Numbered from the stretch's first letter, positions 8,535-17,560 are shown. The stretch: 64,000 bases of DNA from Lysinibacillus piscis (GCF_026012395.1 NZ_BRZA01000002.1:1116001-1180000); one strand, 5' to 3'. The notes: generated by a model not told the origin, from the letters alone. Program-made: numbers and translations.

Positions 8535-9281
8535 ATGAGATTATCAATTTGGAAGTGTAGTTATTTTTTACTGGCATTATTGCTTGTGCCAAATCGTGCG
8601 TTTGCCATGCATATTATGGAGGGCTTTTTACCTATCGAATGGGCAATTTTTTGGTGGGCACTCTCACTACCATTTATTATTTTAGGATTACGTTCAATTC
8701 GTAAAACCATCGAGGCGAACCCTGAAACGAAGATGATGCTTGGTTTATCAGGCGCATTTGCCTTTGTGCTATCGGCATTGAAAATTCCTTCTGTCACAGG
8801 AAGTTGTTCACATCCAACAGGGGTAGGCCTTGGGACAGTGTTGTTTGGCCCTCTAGCAATGAGCGTTATTGGCTCCATCGTCCTCTTATTCCAAGCACTA
8901 CTACTTGCACACGGCGGACTCACGACATTAGGAGCTAATGCCTTTTCAATGGCGATTGCAGGACCATTTATCGCCTACTTTATTTTTAAAGGGTCGCAAA
9001 AATTAGGCTTGTCTTTCTCGATAGCTGTTTTTCTTGCAGCGATGCTTGGTGATTTAGGTACATATTTGGTGACATCTGTTCAGCTTGCCCTTGCTTTTCC
9101 ATCTGAGGTTGGTGGCTTCTTTGCTTCCTTTACTAAATTTGCAGGTATTTTTGCCCTAACACAAATTCCATTAGCAATTAGCGAAGGTATTTTAACAGTC
9201 ATTGTCATGAATTTCTTAAAAAAATACAATGTCAGTGAGCTAAAGGCATTACGTGTCTTCTCGGCAAAGGAGGTTCATTAA
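8535..9281 (+). CDS. cbiM: Cobalt ECF transporter substrate-binding membrane protein CbiM
   Basis: A 248-residue S component that binds Co2+ and gives specificity to the CbiMNQO energy-coupling-factor importer. A signal-peptide-like segment (residues ~5-24, ending AFA) precedes MHIMEGFLP, whose histidine forms part of the metal site once the N-terminus is processed. Several hydrophobic helices follow, with [29 protein letters not shown] typical of the family (motif spread over ~115-145 in longer frames, ~95-125 here). The start ATG at 8535 is preceded by GGAGGAGG; the upstream in-frame start at 8481 lies inside the terminator and is rejected. It is the first gene of the plus-strand operon. 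Confidence 0.95.
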   Translation: MRLSIWKCSYFLLALLLVPNRAFAMHIMEGFLPIEWAIFWWALSLPFIILGLRSIRKTIEANPETKMMLGLSGAFAFVLSALKIPSVTGSCSHPTGVGLGTVLFGPLAMSVIGSIVLLFQALLLAHGGLTTLGANAFSMAIAGPFIAYFIFKGSQKLGLSFSIAVFLAAMLGDLGTYLVTSVQLALAFPSEVGGFFASFTKFAGIFALTQIPLAISEGILTVIVMNFLKKYNVSELKALRVFSAKEVH

Positions 9282-9282
9282 A

Positions 9283-9555
9283 ATGAAAAAAACCTTATTA
9301 TTACTAGCCATTGTTGTCTTATTAGCGATTATTCCATTATTTATACAAAAGGGTGCTGAATTTGGTGGAGCTGATGGTGAAGCAGAGATGGCAATTGGCG
9401 AAATCAATGCAGATTATGAGCCATGGTTTGAAAGTTTATGGGAGCCACCAAGTGGAGAAATTGAAAGTTTACTATTCGCATTACAAGCAGCAATTGGTGC
9501 TAGCTTTATCGGGTACTTTATTGGCTATATGCGTGGTAAGCATAAGGAAGGCTAA
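9283..9555 (+). CDS. cbiN: Cobalt transport protein CbiN
   Basis: A 90-residue protein with two membrane helices (residues ~4-20 and ~63-82) and an extracytoplasmic loop rich in acidic residues. The motif DYEPWFESLWEPPSGEIESL is the CbiN signature. CbiN helps CbiM load cobalt in CbiMNQO systems. The start at MKKTLLLL (9283) has AGGAGG eight bases upstream; an in-frame start 30 bases earlier overlaps cbiM and lacks such a site. Two bases separate it from cbiM and three from cbiQ. Confidence 0.95.
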   Translation: MKKTLLLLAIVVLLAIIPLFIQKGAEFGGADGEAEMAIGEINADYEPWFESLWEPPSGEIESLLFALQAAIGASFIGYFIGYMRGKHKEG

Positions 9556-9558
9556 ATA

Positions 9559-10332
9559 ATGCTACTCATTGATAAATATGCTTATATCAATCAACTAGCA
9601 ACTGTTCATCCATTAGAAAAAATGACATTTTCACTTGGGTTTTTGCTGTTATCACTTATTTTACAGGATGCACGTATCTCACTCATTACATTTTTTGTAA
9701 TGAGTGCTTTTATCATTATCGCTGCGAAAATTCCTTTTCGTTACTATATAAAATTACTCGCTTTACCGAGCGCCTTTTTATTGACGAGTTTACTATCCAT
9801 TATCGTGTCCCTTACTTCAGCAGCAAATGCGCTCCCACCCCATCTTTGGGCTTTTTCTTGGCATGGCTGGGTACTATTTATTGGCACGGCAAGCCTTGCG
9901 ACAGCACAACAGCTTTTCTTTACCGTCCTTGGCAGTATTAGCTGCTTATATTTTTTAATGCTCACAACATCCATTCAAGCGATTTGCTATGTGTTACGAC
10001 AATGGCGATTACCCATCCTATTGATAGAATTAATTGAGCTAACGTACCGCTTTATTTTTCTCTTTTTAGAAAGCATGCAAAATATCCATCTCGCCCAACA
10101 AGCTCGTCTCGGCTACCATTCCTTCTCTGTTTGGTTACGCTCCATCTCGATGCTGATTGTCGCTTTATTTGCAGAGATGTTTCAGCGCAGTCGTGCCTTA
10201 AACAATGCGATGCAAGCTCGTGGTGGTGATATGGTCTATTGGCAAGAGCCGATTCCTTACTGTAAGCGAAATTGGATTTTGATGACTTTCACATTTTTAG
10301 CTCTTTTACTTTATGGAGGCTTCTACAAATGA
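9559..10332 (+). CDS. cbiQ: Cobalt ECF transporter T component CbiQ
   Basis: A 257-residue transmembrane coupling protein with hydrophobic helices through residues ~20-130 and a last one at ~235-255. The cytoplasmic region has QQARLGYHS and, near residue 205, RSRALNNAMQARGG, which matches the Ala-Arg-Gly coupling motifs by which T components contact the ATPase. The N-terminal HPLEKMTF is also family-typical. Its stop overlaps the cbiO ATG (ATGA), indicating translational coupling. Confidence 0.93.
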   Translation: MLLIDKYAYINQLATVHPLEKMTFSLGFLLLSLILQDARISLITFFVMSAFIIIAAKIPFRYYIKLLALPSAFLLTSLLSIIVSLTSAANALPPHLWAFSWHGWVLFIGTASLATAQQLFFTVLGSISCLYFLMLTTSIQAICYVLRQWRLPILLIELIELTYRFIFLFLESMQNIHLAQQARLGYHSFSVWLRSISMLIVALFAEMFQRSRALNNAMQARGGDMVYWQEPIPYCKRNWILMTFTFLALLLYGGFYK

Positions 10333-11165
10333 GCACAACTTATTTTGATTTACAGCATGTATCCCATTGTTATACGGATGGAACACATGGACTAACAGAT
10401 ATTACGTTATCCATTCCAAAAGGTAAAAAAATTGCCGTTCTCGGCCATAATGGCGCCGGGAAATCTACCCTTTTTCAACATTTAAACGGTATTTTACAGC
10501 CTACAACTGGCACAATTCTTTTTCATGAACAACCACTACAGTATACGAGAAAAGCGTTAAAAGCCTTACGACAGCAAGTAGGCATTGTTTTTCAAGATGC
10601 TGACTCACAGCTTTTCTCAGGCACAGTCAAACAAGATATTGCCTTTGGACCAATGAATCTTGGCTGGTCAACCGATAAAATTGAGCAGCAAGTAGCATGG
10701 GCTGTGGCACAAACAGATGTCGAAGCATTGCTAGATAAGCCTATCCATTTTTTGAGTGTGGGACAAAAAAAGCGTGTAGCGATTGCAGGTGTGTTAGCAA
10801 TGGAGCCTTCTATTTTATTATTGGATGAGCCCACTGCTGGATTAGACCCCTTTTACGCAACGAAAATTTTGCACTACTTAGCAAAATTAGTGGACGGAGA
10901 ACGCACCATTCTCCTATCCACACATGATATTTCACTTGCCTATGAATGGGCTGACCAAATCATTGTGATGGAGGCTGGTCGTATTATTTATAACGGTGAT
11001 GTGGTTGCTTTATTTTACGAGGATGATTTACTAGCAAGAGCCCATTTAGAACGTCCATGGGTATTCGATATGGCGCTCGCATTACAGCAGAAAAAGCTCT
11101 TACCAGCCGATATGCCGATGCCCCGCTCCAAAGCAGATTTACAAAAATTAATAGAACAGCTTTAA
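10329..11165 (+). CDS. cbiO: Cobalt ECF transporter ATPase CbiO
   Basis: A 278-residue ABC ATPase that powers cobalt import with CbiM, CbiN and CbiQ. Visible motifs: Walker A GHNGAGKST near residue 40, Q-loop VFQDADSQLF near 87, signature LSVGQKKRVAIA near 140 (LSVGQ instead of LSGGQ, usual for CbiO), Walker B ILLLDEPTAGLD near 165, and switch histidine STHDISL near 200. The start is the ATG inside the cbiQ stop; an earlier in-frame start would run deep into cbiQ. A terminator follows directly. Confidence 0.95.
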   Translation: MSTTYFDLQHVSHCYTDGTHGLTDITLSIPKGKKIAVLGHNGAGKSTLFQHLNGILQPTTGTILFHEQPLQYTRKALKALRQQVGIVFQDADSQLFSGTVKQDIAFGPMNLGWSTDKIEQQVAWAVAQTDVEALLDKPIHFLSVGQKKRVAIAGVLAMEPSILLLDEPTAGLDPFYATKILHYLAKLVDGERTILLSTHDISLAYEWADQIIVMEAGRIIYNGDVVALFYEDDLLARAHLERPWVFDMALALQQKKLLPADMPMPRSKADLQKLIEQL

Positions 11166-11173
11166 CTTTCTTC

Positions 11174-11211
11174 AAAGAGAAGCTTCATACTATATGTGGC
11201 TTCTCTTTTTT
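11174..11211 (+). terminator. Terminator after cbiO
   Basis: AAAGAGAAGC (11174-11183) pairs with GCTTCTCTTT (11199-11208) and is followed by further T residues. It begins 9 bases after the cbiO stop and ends the cbiMNQO transcript. Confidence 0.85.
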
Positions 11212-11334
11212 GCTTACATGGCTAGTACATTTGTTCATAGCAACCTAGTTATTATTGATACTAAAAATGATATACTATAGCTAAATTGAACAGCTAGCAT
11301 ATAGGTTTTATATGGTAGTTTAGAGGTGATATGA

Positions 11335-13437
11335 ATGAAATTACTACAAAAAATTTTATTAACGATTCTATCAACAGTCATCATCATTTTCATTGTCATT
11401 TTAGGCATTACTATTTTTCAAACCAATCAGTTAACCGTGGAAAATGCGAAACAACTAGCACAAGCAGAAGGTGTTAAAAATGCCAATGAAATTCAAATCG
11501 AGCTTGATTACGCAATTGACGTTGCACGTACCATCACGACGAACCTAGAAACGATGGCTTCGGAGCATAAAGGTGATCGAGCATTAGCCAATACTATGCT
11601 AAAGCAAGTGCTGAAACAGGAGGAAAATGAGGATTTTATTGCGGTATGGACTGCATGGGAACCTAATGCCTTTGACCAGCAAGACGACTTGTATATAAAT
11701 ACAGAAGGACATGATCAAACAGGACGCTTTATTCCTTTTGTAAGTCGTGAAGGTAATACGATTACCACCGTACCACTCGTTGATTATGATATTGAGGAGC
11801 CAGACAATTACTATTGGACTGTGAAACAACAAGGTCAAGAAGTGATTTTAGAGCCTCTTATTTATCCAGTTGGCGACCAAGAAGTGTTAATGGTTTCTGT
11901 CGTATGCCCTATTTTTATCGACAAACAATTTGCAGGAATTTTAGGTGTCGATATGAGCTTAGATGCTCTTCAAACGTTAAATAATCAAGTAAAATTATAT
12001 GACACTGGATTCGGCGCTATTATTTCCAATGGAGGTAGCTATGTTGCCCATCCTGAAGCAGATTATATCAATACGAAACTGGCAGATAAAGCTCAATACA
12101 CACATTTAACAGAAATTCAATCTGCTATTCAGCAAGGTCAGCCTTTATTAGTAAAAGATTTTTCAGAGTACTTACATGATGAAGCCTATATTGCGGTATC
12201 CCCTATTCAAATTGGGTATACAACAACACCATGGTCATTATTAATCACGATTCCAACAAACGAAATTATGGCGAAATCTAATCAGTTAATGTGGACATCT
12301 GCTTTAATTGCTCTTGTTGGCATCGTCATTTTAATCATCATTATCGTGTTAGTAGCTCGTCGTATTGTCCAGCCAATCGTTTCTACTGTAGCACAAGTAC
12401 AAACCATTGCGGCTGGTAACTTAAATATAGAACCTTTACAAGTAACATCTAAAGATGAAATCGGTGAATTAGCACTTGCTATGAATATGATGACTGAAAA
12501 TACAAAAGCCCTCATTCAAGAGGCCGCTACAATTTCCAACCAAGTTAGTGCCTATAGTGAGGAGCTTATGTCCTCCACAAATGATATGAGCAGTGGCATC
12601 GAGCATGTGTTGACCACAACGAGTGAATTAGCAACAGGTGCATCACTGCAAGCAGAACAAGCCACTTCTACACTAGAAATTACGCAAGAAGTTGGCAGAA
12701 AAATGGCGCAAATCCAGTCATATGTTACAAATATGATGAATCGCTCCCAACAAACCGAGCAATCCTCGCAGTTAGGCATGGCGAATGCGGAGCAATCCAT
12801 TCAAGGGATGGACTTAATGGAGCAGAAAGTGACCGCAACAGCACTGGTTGTCCAACAGCTAGGTGAAAAATCAAGCGAAATCAATCGCATTTTACAGGTC
12901 ATTGACGATATTGCAGCTCAAACAAATTTATTAGCGTTAAATGCAGCAATTGAGGCCGCTCGTGCAGGAGAACATGGCAAAGGCTTTTCCGTTGTAGCGG
13001 AAGAAGTACGAAAATTAGCAGAAGAATCTTCAAAATCGACAAGTCAAATTTCGTTGATTATTGAAAATGTTTTACAAGAGTCCACATTAGCGAGCCAATC
13101 CATGAATGGCGTTGTGCAGGAAGTACAGACAAGCGTGCAGCTAATTGATGCCAATAAACAGGCTTTAGATGATATTATGCAAAACATTTTAGCAATGGTG
13201 GAACAAATTCAGCATGTCACAGCCGCTTCAGCATCCATTAACACTGAAACACATGAGGTAGTACTTGCGGTTGAAAATATTACAGCCATTAGCCAGCAAT
13301 CCTCTGCTGGCTCAGAGGAACTACTAGCTACAATGGAGCAACAAAATGCCTCTGTTCACCAAATCAATGCTATGGCAAAAAGCTTAGCGACAATGGCTGA
13401 ATCCTTGCAGCAAGCATTAGCTAAATTCCATTATTAA
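11335..13437 (+). CDS. Methyl-accepting chemotaxis protein with extracellular dCache-type sensor
   Basis: A 700-residue chemoreceptor. A membrane helix at residues ~5-28 leads to an extracytoplasmic sensor (~30-315). In it, [22 protein letters not shown] and [12 protein letters not shown] are typical of dCache_1 domains that bind small ligands such as amino acids. A second helix lies at ~320-342, then HAMP (~343-395, [13 protein letters not shown]) and a cytoplasmic signalling rod. The hairpin tip [20 protein letters not shown], near residue 530, binds CheA/CheW. Start ATG 11335 has AGAGGTGAT upstream. It is monocistronic, between two terminators. The ligand is unknown. Confidence 0.93.
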   Translation: MKLLQKILLTILSTVIIIFIVILGITIFQTNQLTVENAKQLAQAEGVKNANEIQIELDYAIDVARTITTNLETMASEHKGDRALANTMLKQVLKQEENEDFIAVWTAWEPNAFDQQDDLYINTEGHDQTGRFIPFVSREGNTITTVPLVDYDIEEPDNYYWTVKQQGQEVILEPLIYPVGDQEVLMVSVVCPIFIDKQFAGILGVDMSLDALQTLNNQVKLYDTGFGAIISNGGSYVAHPEADYINTKLADKAQYTHLTEIQSAIQQGQPLLVKDFSEYLHDEAYIAVSPIQIGYTTTPWSLLITIPTNEIMAKSNQLMWTSALIALVGIVILIIIIVLVARRIVQPIVSTVAQVQTIAAGNLNIEPLQVTSKDEIGELALAMNMMTENTKALIQEAATISNQVSAYSEELMSSTNDMSSGIEHVLTTTSELATGASLQAEQATSTLEITQEVGRKMAQIQSYVTNMMNRSQQTEQSSQLGMANAEQSIQGMDLMEQKVTATALVVQQLGEKSSEINRILQVIDDIAAQTNLLALNAAIEAARAGEHGKGFSVVAEEVRKLAEESSKSTSQISLIIENVLQESTLASQSMNGVVQEVQTSVQLIDANKQALDDIMQNILAMVEQIQHVTAASASINTETHEVVLAVENITAISQQSSAGSEELLATMEQQNASVHQINAMAKSLATMAESLQQALAKFHY

Positions 13438-13445
13438 GCAAGATA

Positions 13446-13480
13446 AAAGCACTTCCAATGATATTGATTGGGAGTGCTTT
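13446..13480 (+). terminator. Terminator after the chemoreceptor
   Basis: AAAGCACTTCCAAT (13446-13459) pairs with ATTGGGAGTGCTTT (13467-13480), 13 of 14 positions, with a short loop. It lies 8 bases past the stop of the chemoreceptor. Confidence 0.82.
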
Positions 13481-13587
13481 ATTGTATTGGACAATCAACT
13501 AATGTAGGAGAAATGGATTAATACCTCTGTCTTGCTGATATCGAGCTTTTTTACACTCGTTTGTGATATTAAATAAGTGCGGTTTTC

Positions 13588-13633
13588 AGAAAGCAACACA
13601 GCACCAGTCCTTTATTGACTTGATGCTGTGTTG
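13588..13633 (-). terminator. Probable terminator after flagellin
   Basis: Read on the minus strand, CAACACAGCA and TGCTGTGTTG form a 10-bp stem just after the flagellin stop codon. The run after the stem (CTTTCTG) is only partly T-rich, so termination strength is uncertain. Confidence 0.6.
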
Positions 13634-13642
13634 AATTAGCGA

Positions 13643-15010
13643 TTAACCTAATATTTCCAAAATACCTTGACTCATTTGATTAATTTGTGCCATCATCGAT
13701 TGAGATGATTGCAAAAGAACTTGATCCTTTTTCAATTTAGACATTTCTTTCGCCATATCCGCATCACGTAAAGTTGATTCCGTTTTCGTTAAGTTTTCTT
13801 CAGCATTTTTAACATAGTTGTAGCCATGCTCAAACGTATTTTGATAGGCTCCTATAATGGATCTGGCATTGGATGCTTTCAGAATTGCATTGTCAACTTT
13901 AGTAATTGCTGCATTTGCATTTTCTTGAGAATTAACAGAGAGAGGATCAATATTGAGCTCCTCTACTGTTACATTAGGTATTGATACTCTAACATTTTGT
14001 CCAGAATTACTGCCTACTTGTATGTTTAAATGTAAAAATTGTTCTCCCGCTGCTTCACCAAAAACATTCAGTTCAAACACACCACTATCATTACTTGGCC
14101 AATTCATACCATAATTCTCGGGTCTATAATCGTATATATATATTTTTGCACCATCAGACGCTAACTGTGAAAAGTGCTTTACAAAATTTGTTGCGTCATT
14201 TGGTAGTATATTTGAATTAGTTGGATCATACACAAATCCTGGTTGACCATAAGCTGTTTCAACTATTTTATTAACTAAATCAGTTCCGTTTGTAATTGTA
14301 CTTATATCTACTTCCATCACTGGATTAGCAGCATTTAATCTTGATGTATCTGGATTCCCATTGACAAATTTAATACTATAGGCTTGATTGCAAGTACAAC
14401 AAGTGTAGTAAACCCCTTTTCCATCTAACTTAGCTACATCACTGGCCGAGTTCATATTGCTAAAATCAATAATAGCACTAGCATAATCAATTGAATTATA
14501 TGTATATTTATCCGTTATTCCTCTACTAGTTGTAATTTGTTGAACATATTGAGCTAAAGAACCAGATGGTACATTTTTTCCGCCTTTATCATACGTTCCA
14601 GCAAGCAAAAGCATGCCATTAAATTCCGTACTAGAAGTAATATCACGTATTCCTTGTATTATTTGGTCTACCTCTTGCTGTATTTTTTGTCTATCATCAT
14701 CTGTTAACGTATCATTTGAAGCTTGTATGGCAAGTTCTCTAAGTCGTTGTAAATTAGGATCCAAGATATTTGCTAATCCCCCATCAGCGGTGTTAATTAA
14801 AGACAATCCATCTTGAATGTTCTCTCCAGCTTGATTCAACCCTCGAATTTGTGAGCGCATTTTTTCGCTAATACTTAAACCAGCAGCATCGTCAGCAGCT
14901 TGATTGATTTGATAGCCTGAAGAAAGTTTATTTAAAGTTTTATTTAATTCAGTATTTGTAGCGTTATATCGATTTTGTGCAAACAAACCTTGATTATATT
15001 GAATTCGCAT
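13643..15010 (-). CDS. Flagellin with a cysteine-bearing variable domain
   Basis: A 455-residue flagellin. The N-terminal D0/D1 region (MRIQYNQGLFAQNRY, LSSGYQINQAADDAAGL, LSLINTADGGLANI, residues 1-~140) and the C-terminal D1/D0 region (~370-455, ARSIIGAYQNTFEHG to MAQINQMSQGILEILG) are fully conserved and should polymerise. The middle (~145-360) is the surface-exposed variable domain. It holds YYTCCTCNQAYSIKF with Cys204, Cys205 and Cys207, unusual because most flagellins lack cysteine. AAAGGAG precedes the ATG. It is a single gene outside any visible flagellar operon. The minus strand upstream has TGCGATAT (15046-15053), near the SigD -10 consensus, but no TAAA at the standard spacing. Confidence 0.95.
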   Translation of the reverse strand: MRIQYNQGLFAQNRYNATNTELNKTLNKLSSGYQINQAADDAAGLSISEKMRSQIRGLNQAGENIQDGLSLINTADGGLANILDPNLQRLRELAIQASNDTLTDDDRQKIQQEVDQIIQGIRDITSSTEFNGMLLLAGTYDKGGKNVPSGSLAQYVQQITTSRGITDKYTYNSIDYASAIIDFSNMNSASDVAKLDGKGVYYTCCTCNQAYSIKFVNGNPDTSRLNAANPVMEVDISTITNGTDLVNKIVETAYGQPGFVYDPTNSNILPNDATNFVKHFSQLASDGAKIYIYDYRPENYGMNWPSNDSGVFELNVFGEAAGEQFLHLNIQVGSNSGQNVRVSIPNVTVEELNIDPLSVNSQENANAAITKVDNAILKASNARSIIGAYQNTFEHGYNYVKNAEENLTKTESTLRDADMAKEMSKLKKDQVLLQSSQSMMAQINQMSQGILEILG

Positions 15011-15299
15011 TTTTAGCTCCTTTAAGTAGTAATGTTAGTAAAATAATATCGCAAAATTCCAATATAGTCCATTTATTAATGAGAAATTAGATATTTTATT
15101 ATATAGGAATAAATATACAGTGTGGCTAGCAAAAAAATGTTTATATTTTCTAATTCGAAGCTATACTTTAAATAAGTATGGAGAAGGAGTATGGTTTCAT
15201 CATATAGCATTAGGAATTGTAGTAGTAACATTCGAGGAAAAAATACTAACTTTCGTAACACTTGTGGCTTTATACTAGGTTCAAAGTGGTATGGCAATA
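15011..15299. other. Intergenic stretch upstream of flagellin, no gene seen
   Basis: This AT-rich stretch contains the flagellin leader and a weak SigD-like -10 at 15046-15053 on the minus strand. A 73-codon frame on the minus strand has no ribosome-binding site and no protein-like composition, so I do not call it. Nothing else is recognised. Confidence 0.5.
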
Positions 15300-15830
15300 A
15301 ATAAAATCAATTACGCCCCAGCGTAATTGCGTCTGGATTTTTTTCGAGTTCACTCGTATAAAGGAAGTTAGCCTAAAAGCATCACATCCTGTGACAACGG
15401 CTTGTTAACACTGACGTTTCACTTTCGCGTAGAAAAAGATTTGCTGTCGCTTCGCTTTCGCACAGAAAACATCAACTGACCTACATCGTGTAGGCCCTCA
15501 AAATCCATGACACACGGTTTTTCTGTGCGAAAGCGTTAGCGTCAGGTACAACATCCGCCGGGGCTTTTATCTTGATTCAGTGAATGTCTTTTTATTTGCC
15601 GCTGACGTTTCACTTTCGCGCAGAAAACATTTGTATCGAAAGCTCAGTGCAACGTAGCGACAATCTTTTTTGTGCGAAAGCGCAGCGTCAGCAACAGATA
15701 CAGGCGTTTGGACACCCACTGAATGGCGTAAAAATTGGCATTCATACCCTCCCTATTGAGGATGGGGTCTTCTGTATCTGACGCTTCACTTTCGATACAA
15801 AAACTATTTGCTGAATCAAGATAAATCTTA
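15300..15830. repeat. Palindromic intergenic repeat cluster, copy A
   Basis: Six related ~27-base units with core CTGACG(C/T)TTCACTTTCG and CAGAAAAC lie at 15411-15434, 15444-15470, 15601-15628 and 15778-15804 (forward) and at 15518-15545 and 15666-15692 (reverse). Forward and reverse units face each other and would fold into long hairpins. The inner part is bounded by perfect 15-base inverted repeats, TTTATCTTGATTCAG at 15566-15580 and CTGAATCAAGATAAA at 15811-15825. A diverged second copy is at 26757-27015. No coding frame is plausible inside. It resembles REP/MITE-type non-autonomous elements; no transposase is adjacent. Confidence 0.8.
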
Positions 15831-15856
15831 TGCTCTATAAAGGTGAGGGATTACAT

Positions 15857-16618
15857 ATGCAAGCACCAGAAAATATAATGAAGGTTTGGAATCAATTCAA
15901 GCATTTCCCTATGGAGACGTTGACAAAGGTTTGGTATGCAAGACAAAATCCATTAAAATATCAGCGTTCCGTTACACTAATAAAGGAGCATTACCAACAG
16001 TATAAAATTACTGGGAACTGTTTTGATTTAACACTCTGGTTGTTAGATGAATTGAAACGTAATCATATCGAAGCATATGCAATTGGTCACAATCTATTTA
16101 CCGAAAAAGCTCATATTGCGGTTATCGCAATAGACGAAAATAAGCATAAATATTTATGTGACTTAGGAGATCAATGGATTCAGCCTATATGTGTAGATAA
16201 AAATAACCCATTGTTTCATTCAGATGATTGCCTAGGATTTTTTCCAGGTGCGAAGATTCAAGTGCATCCTCAAGAGGACAATGTCGAAATTTTATACCAA
16301 CGACCAAATGGGAAAATGTCTAAGCAAATTTTTAGTCTGCATGCTATTGATGACAATGTATTGTTTGAAGCTGCTGAATTTTCTCAAAGGCTTATTAAAC
16401 CTCGTCCCCTCCTTGAATGTAGACAGTACGAAAATGAAGTAACTCATTGGGAATTTTCTAACTTTAGAAGCTTTTCTTCTTCTATGAAGGGCTTAGTAGA
16501 AGATGAAAAATGCTCTTCTATAAGTGCATGGGCCACAAAAATACAAGAAAAAACAGATTATCCTTATGAATTTCTTTTAGAGGCTTTAACCTATTATAAG
16601 CAACTAGCGACTGAGTAA
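15857..16618 (+). CDS. Uncharacterised protein with a transglutaminase/NAT-like Cys-His-Asp set
   Basis: A 253-residue soluble protein I do not recognise by name. The order GNCFDLTLWLLDEL (Cys55), KAHIAVIAI (His86) and YLCDLGDQW (Asp102) fits the Cys-His-Asp triad of the transglutaminase/arylamine N-acetyltransferase fold, where Cys starts a helix and His and Asp sit on adjacent strands. The C-terminal half (~150-253) has no motif I can assign. Start ATG 15857 is chosen because GGTGAGG lies 8 bases upstream; the in-frame ATG at 15830 lacks a site. It stands alone, between the repeat cluster and a hairpin. The function is unknown; the fold call is an inference from residue spacing. Confidence 0.75.
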   Translation: MQAPENIMKVWNQFKHFPMETLTKVWYARQNPLKYQRSVTLIKEHYQQYKITGNCFDLTLWLLDELKRNHIEAYAIGHNLFTEKAHIAVIAIDENKHKYLCDLGDQWIQPICVDKNNPLFHSDDCLGFFPGAKIQVHPQEDNVEILYQRPNGKMSKQIFSLHAIDDNVLFEAAEFSQRLIKPRPLLECRQYENEVTHWEFSNFRSFSSSMKGLVEDEKCSSISAWATKIQEKTDYPYEFLLEALTYYKQLATE

Positions 16619-16622
16619 ATGC

Positions 16623-16659
16623 CAACTCCACTAAAGACATTTTTAGTGAAGTGGAGTTG
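16623..16659. terminator. Inverted repeat between convergent genes
   Basis: CAACTCCACT (16623-16632) and AGTGGAGTTG (16650-16659) form a 10-bp stem between the convergent genes 15857-16618 and 16662-17330. No long T run follows on either strand, so it may be a weak bidirectional terminator. Confidence 0.6.
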
Positions 16660-16661
16660 CA

Positions 16662-17330
16662 TTACTTCTCTTTTGTATAGATTGATTTTACAAGCGATTG
16701 TTTAAATAGCTGGCTATAAAATTTTCGATTCTCCTCATCATGACAAGGTAACGGCAGCCTCCAATTGTAGTGAATGGCAGACATACGGATGGCGATAACG
16801 ATTAGAACAATTAGCGTCAGCTCAAAGGGAGAACGCCAGCCAAACCAAATAGCAATGGCACATAGAATCGTCAGAATAGCATGAATTTCTTCTTTCAATG
16901 CTAGTGGTTTTCGACCAGCGATAACGTCTCGCATTAGTCCACCACCTACACCTGTAAATAGCGCCGCCAAAATCATCACACCTAAATCATTAGAAAAAGT
17001 TTCGCTAGCTAGCATTGCCCCTTGAAGTGCGAAGGAAGCAAGACCAATGGAATCAAAAAATAACCCCCACCTTCTCCAATGATCTATCCACTGCAATGGA
17101 ATTAATACAATAATTGTCAATGTGATTAGTACCGTAAAAATAGTCGTATGCTCCCAAAGCTCTATGGCAGGAACATCGATAATTAAATTTCGAATCAATC
17201 CTCCCCCAAACGCTGTAATAAAGCCTAGTGCATATACGCCAATAAACGAAAATCTTGCTTCGAGAGCAACAAATGCGCCCGTCGCTGCATACGAAATAAT
17301 GCCGATAAAATGTAGGACAATCCAAGACAT
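16662..17330 (-). CDS. UPF0126/TRIC-family (YadS-like) membrane protein
   Basis: A 222-residue integral membrane protein with about seven helices. It has the two inverted halves typical of UPF0126: GLIRNLIID near residue 45 and GGGLMRDVIAGRKPLAL near residue 135, each after a glycine-rich helix (ITAFGGG; FTGVGGG). The family is structurally related to TRIC cation channels, and some bacterial members have been linked to amino-acid (glycine) uptake. I start at ATG 17330 (MSWIVLHFIG), with AAGGAG about 11 bases upstream; a TTG 54 bases earlier has weaker support. The gene follows a structured leader with a terminator (17393-17560), so it may be controlled by attenuation. Confidence 0.88.
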   Translation of the reverse strand: MSWIVLHFIGIISYAATGAFVALEARFSFIGVYALGFITAFGGGLIRNLIIDVPAIELWEHTTIFTVLITLTIIVLIPLQWIDHWRRWGLFFDSIGLASFALQGAMLASETFSNDLGVMILAALFTGVGGGLMRDVIAGRKPLALKEEIHAILTILCAIAIWFGWRSPFELTLIVLIVIAIRMSAIHYNWRLPLPCHDEENRKFYSQLFKQSLVKSIYTKEK

Positions 17331-17392
17331 ACTTTCAAAACACTCCTTCTTCTTTTTAGTAAAAAGTAAATGGTGCAGGTTCAACCTCTACA

Positions 17393-17560
17393 CAAAAAAA
17401 CTCCACTACAAGAAGTTCCATAAAAGAACCTTGTAGTGGAGTAATCCATTAGCAATCCCTACTAATAAACCATTCCATTTAAAAAATATCAATAGCTTCC
17501 TAACAAAAAAGTTTTATTAGAATGCCATTTCATAGTGTGTCTAAATAAGATTAATTACCC
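17393..17560 (-). promoter_or_regulatory. Structured leader with terminator upstream of the UPF0126 gene, candidate cis-regulatory RNA
   Basis: On the minus strand the leader has a hairpin CTAATAAAA/TTTTGTTAG (nine pairs, one G-T). It is enclosed by a possible CATTC/GAATG pairing and followed by ATTAG/CTAAT. It ends in a 13-bp stem (ACTCCACTACAAG with CTTGTAGTGGAGT) and TTTTTTT. The terminator lies ~60 bases before the ATG, so it can only act on the downstream gene. A near copy precedes a UPF0126 remnant at 27791-27965. There, the same stems form with changed loops and one C-G to T-G change. I cannot match it to a known riboswitch class; it is not a cobalamin, purine, T-box or canonical glycine motif. 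Confidence 0.65.

Noticed and set aside
15076-15297. 73-codon frame upstream of flagellin
   Set aside because: There is no ribosome-binding site, the composition is that of AT-rich noncoding DNA, and no motif is visible.
15400-15830. Possible CRISPR array from the repeated ~27-base units
   Set aside because: The units alternate in orientation, differ in sequence and are not evenly spaced. No cas genes are near.
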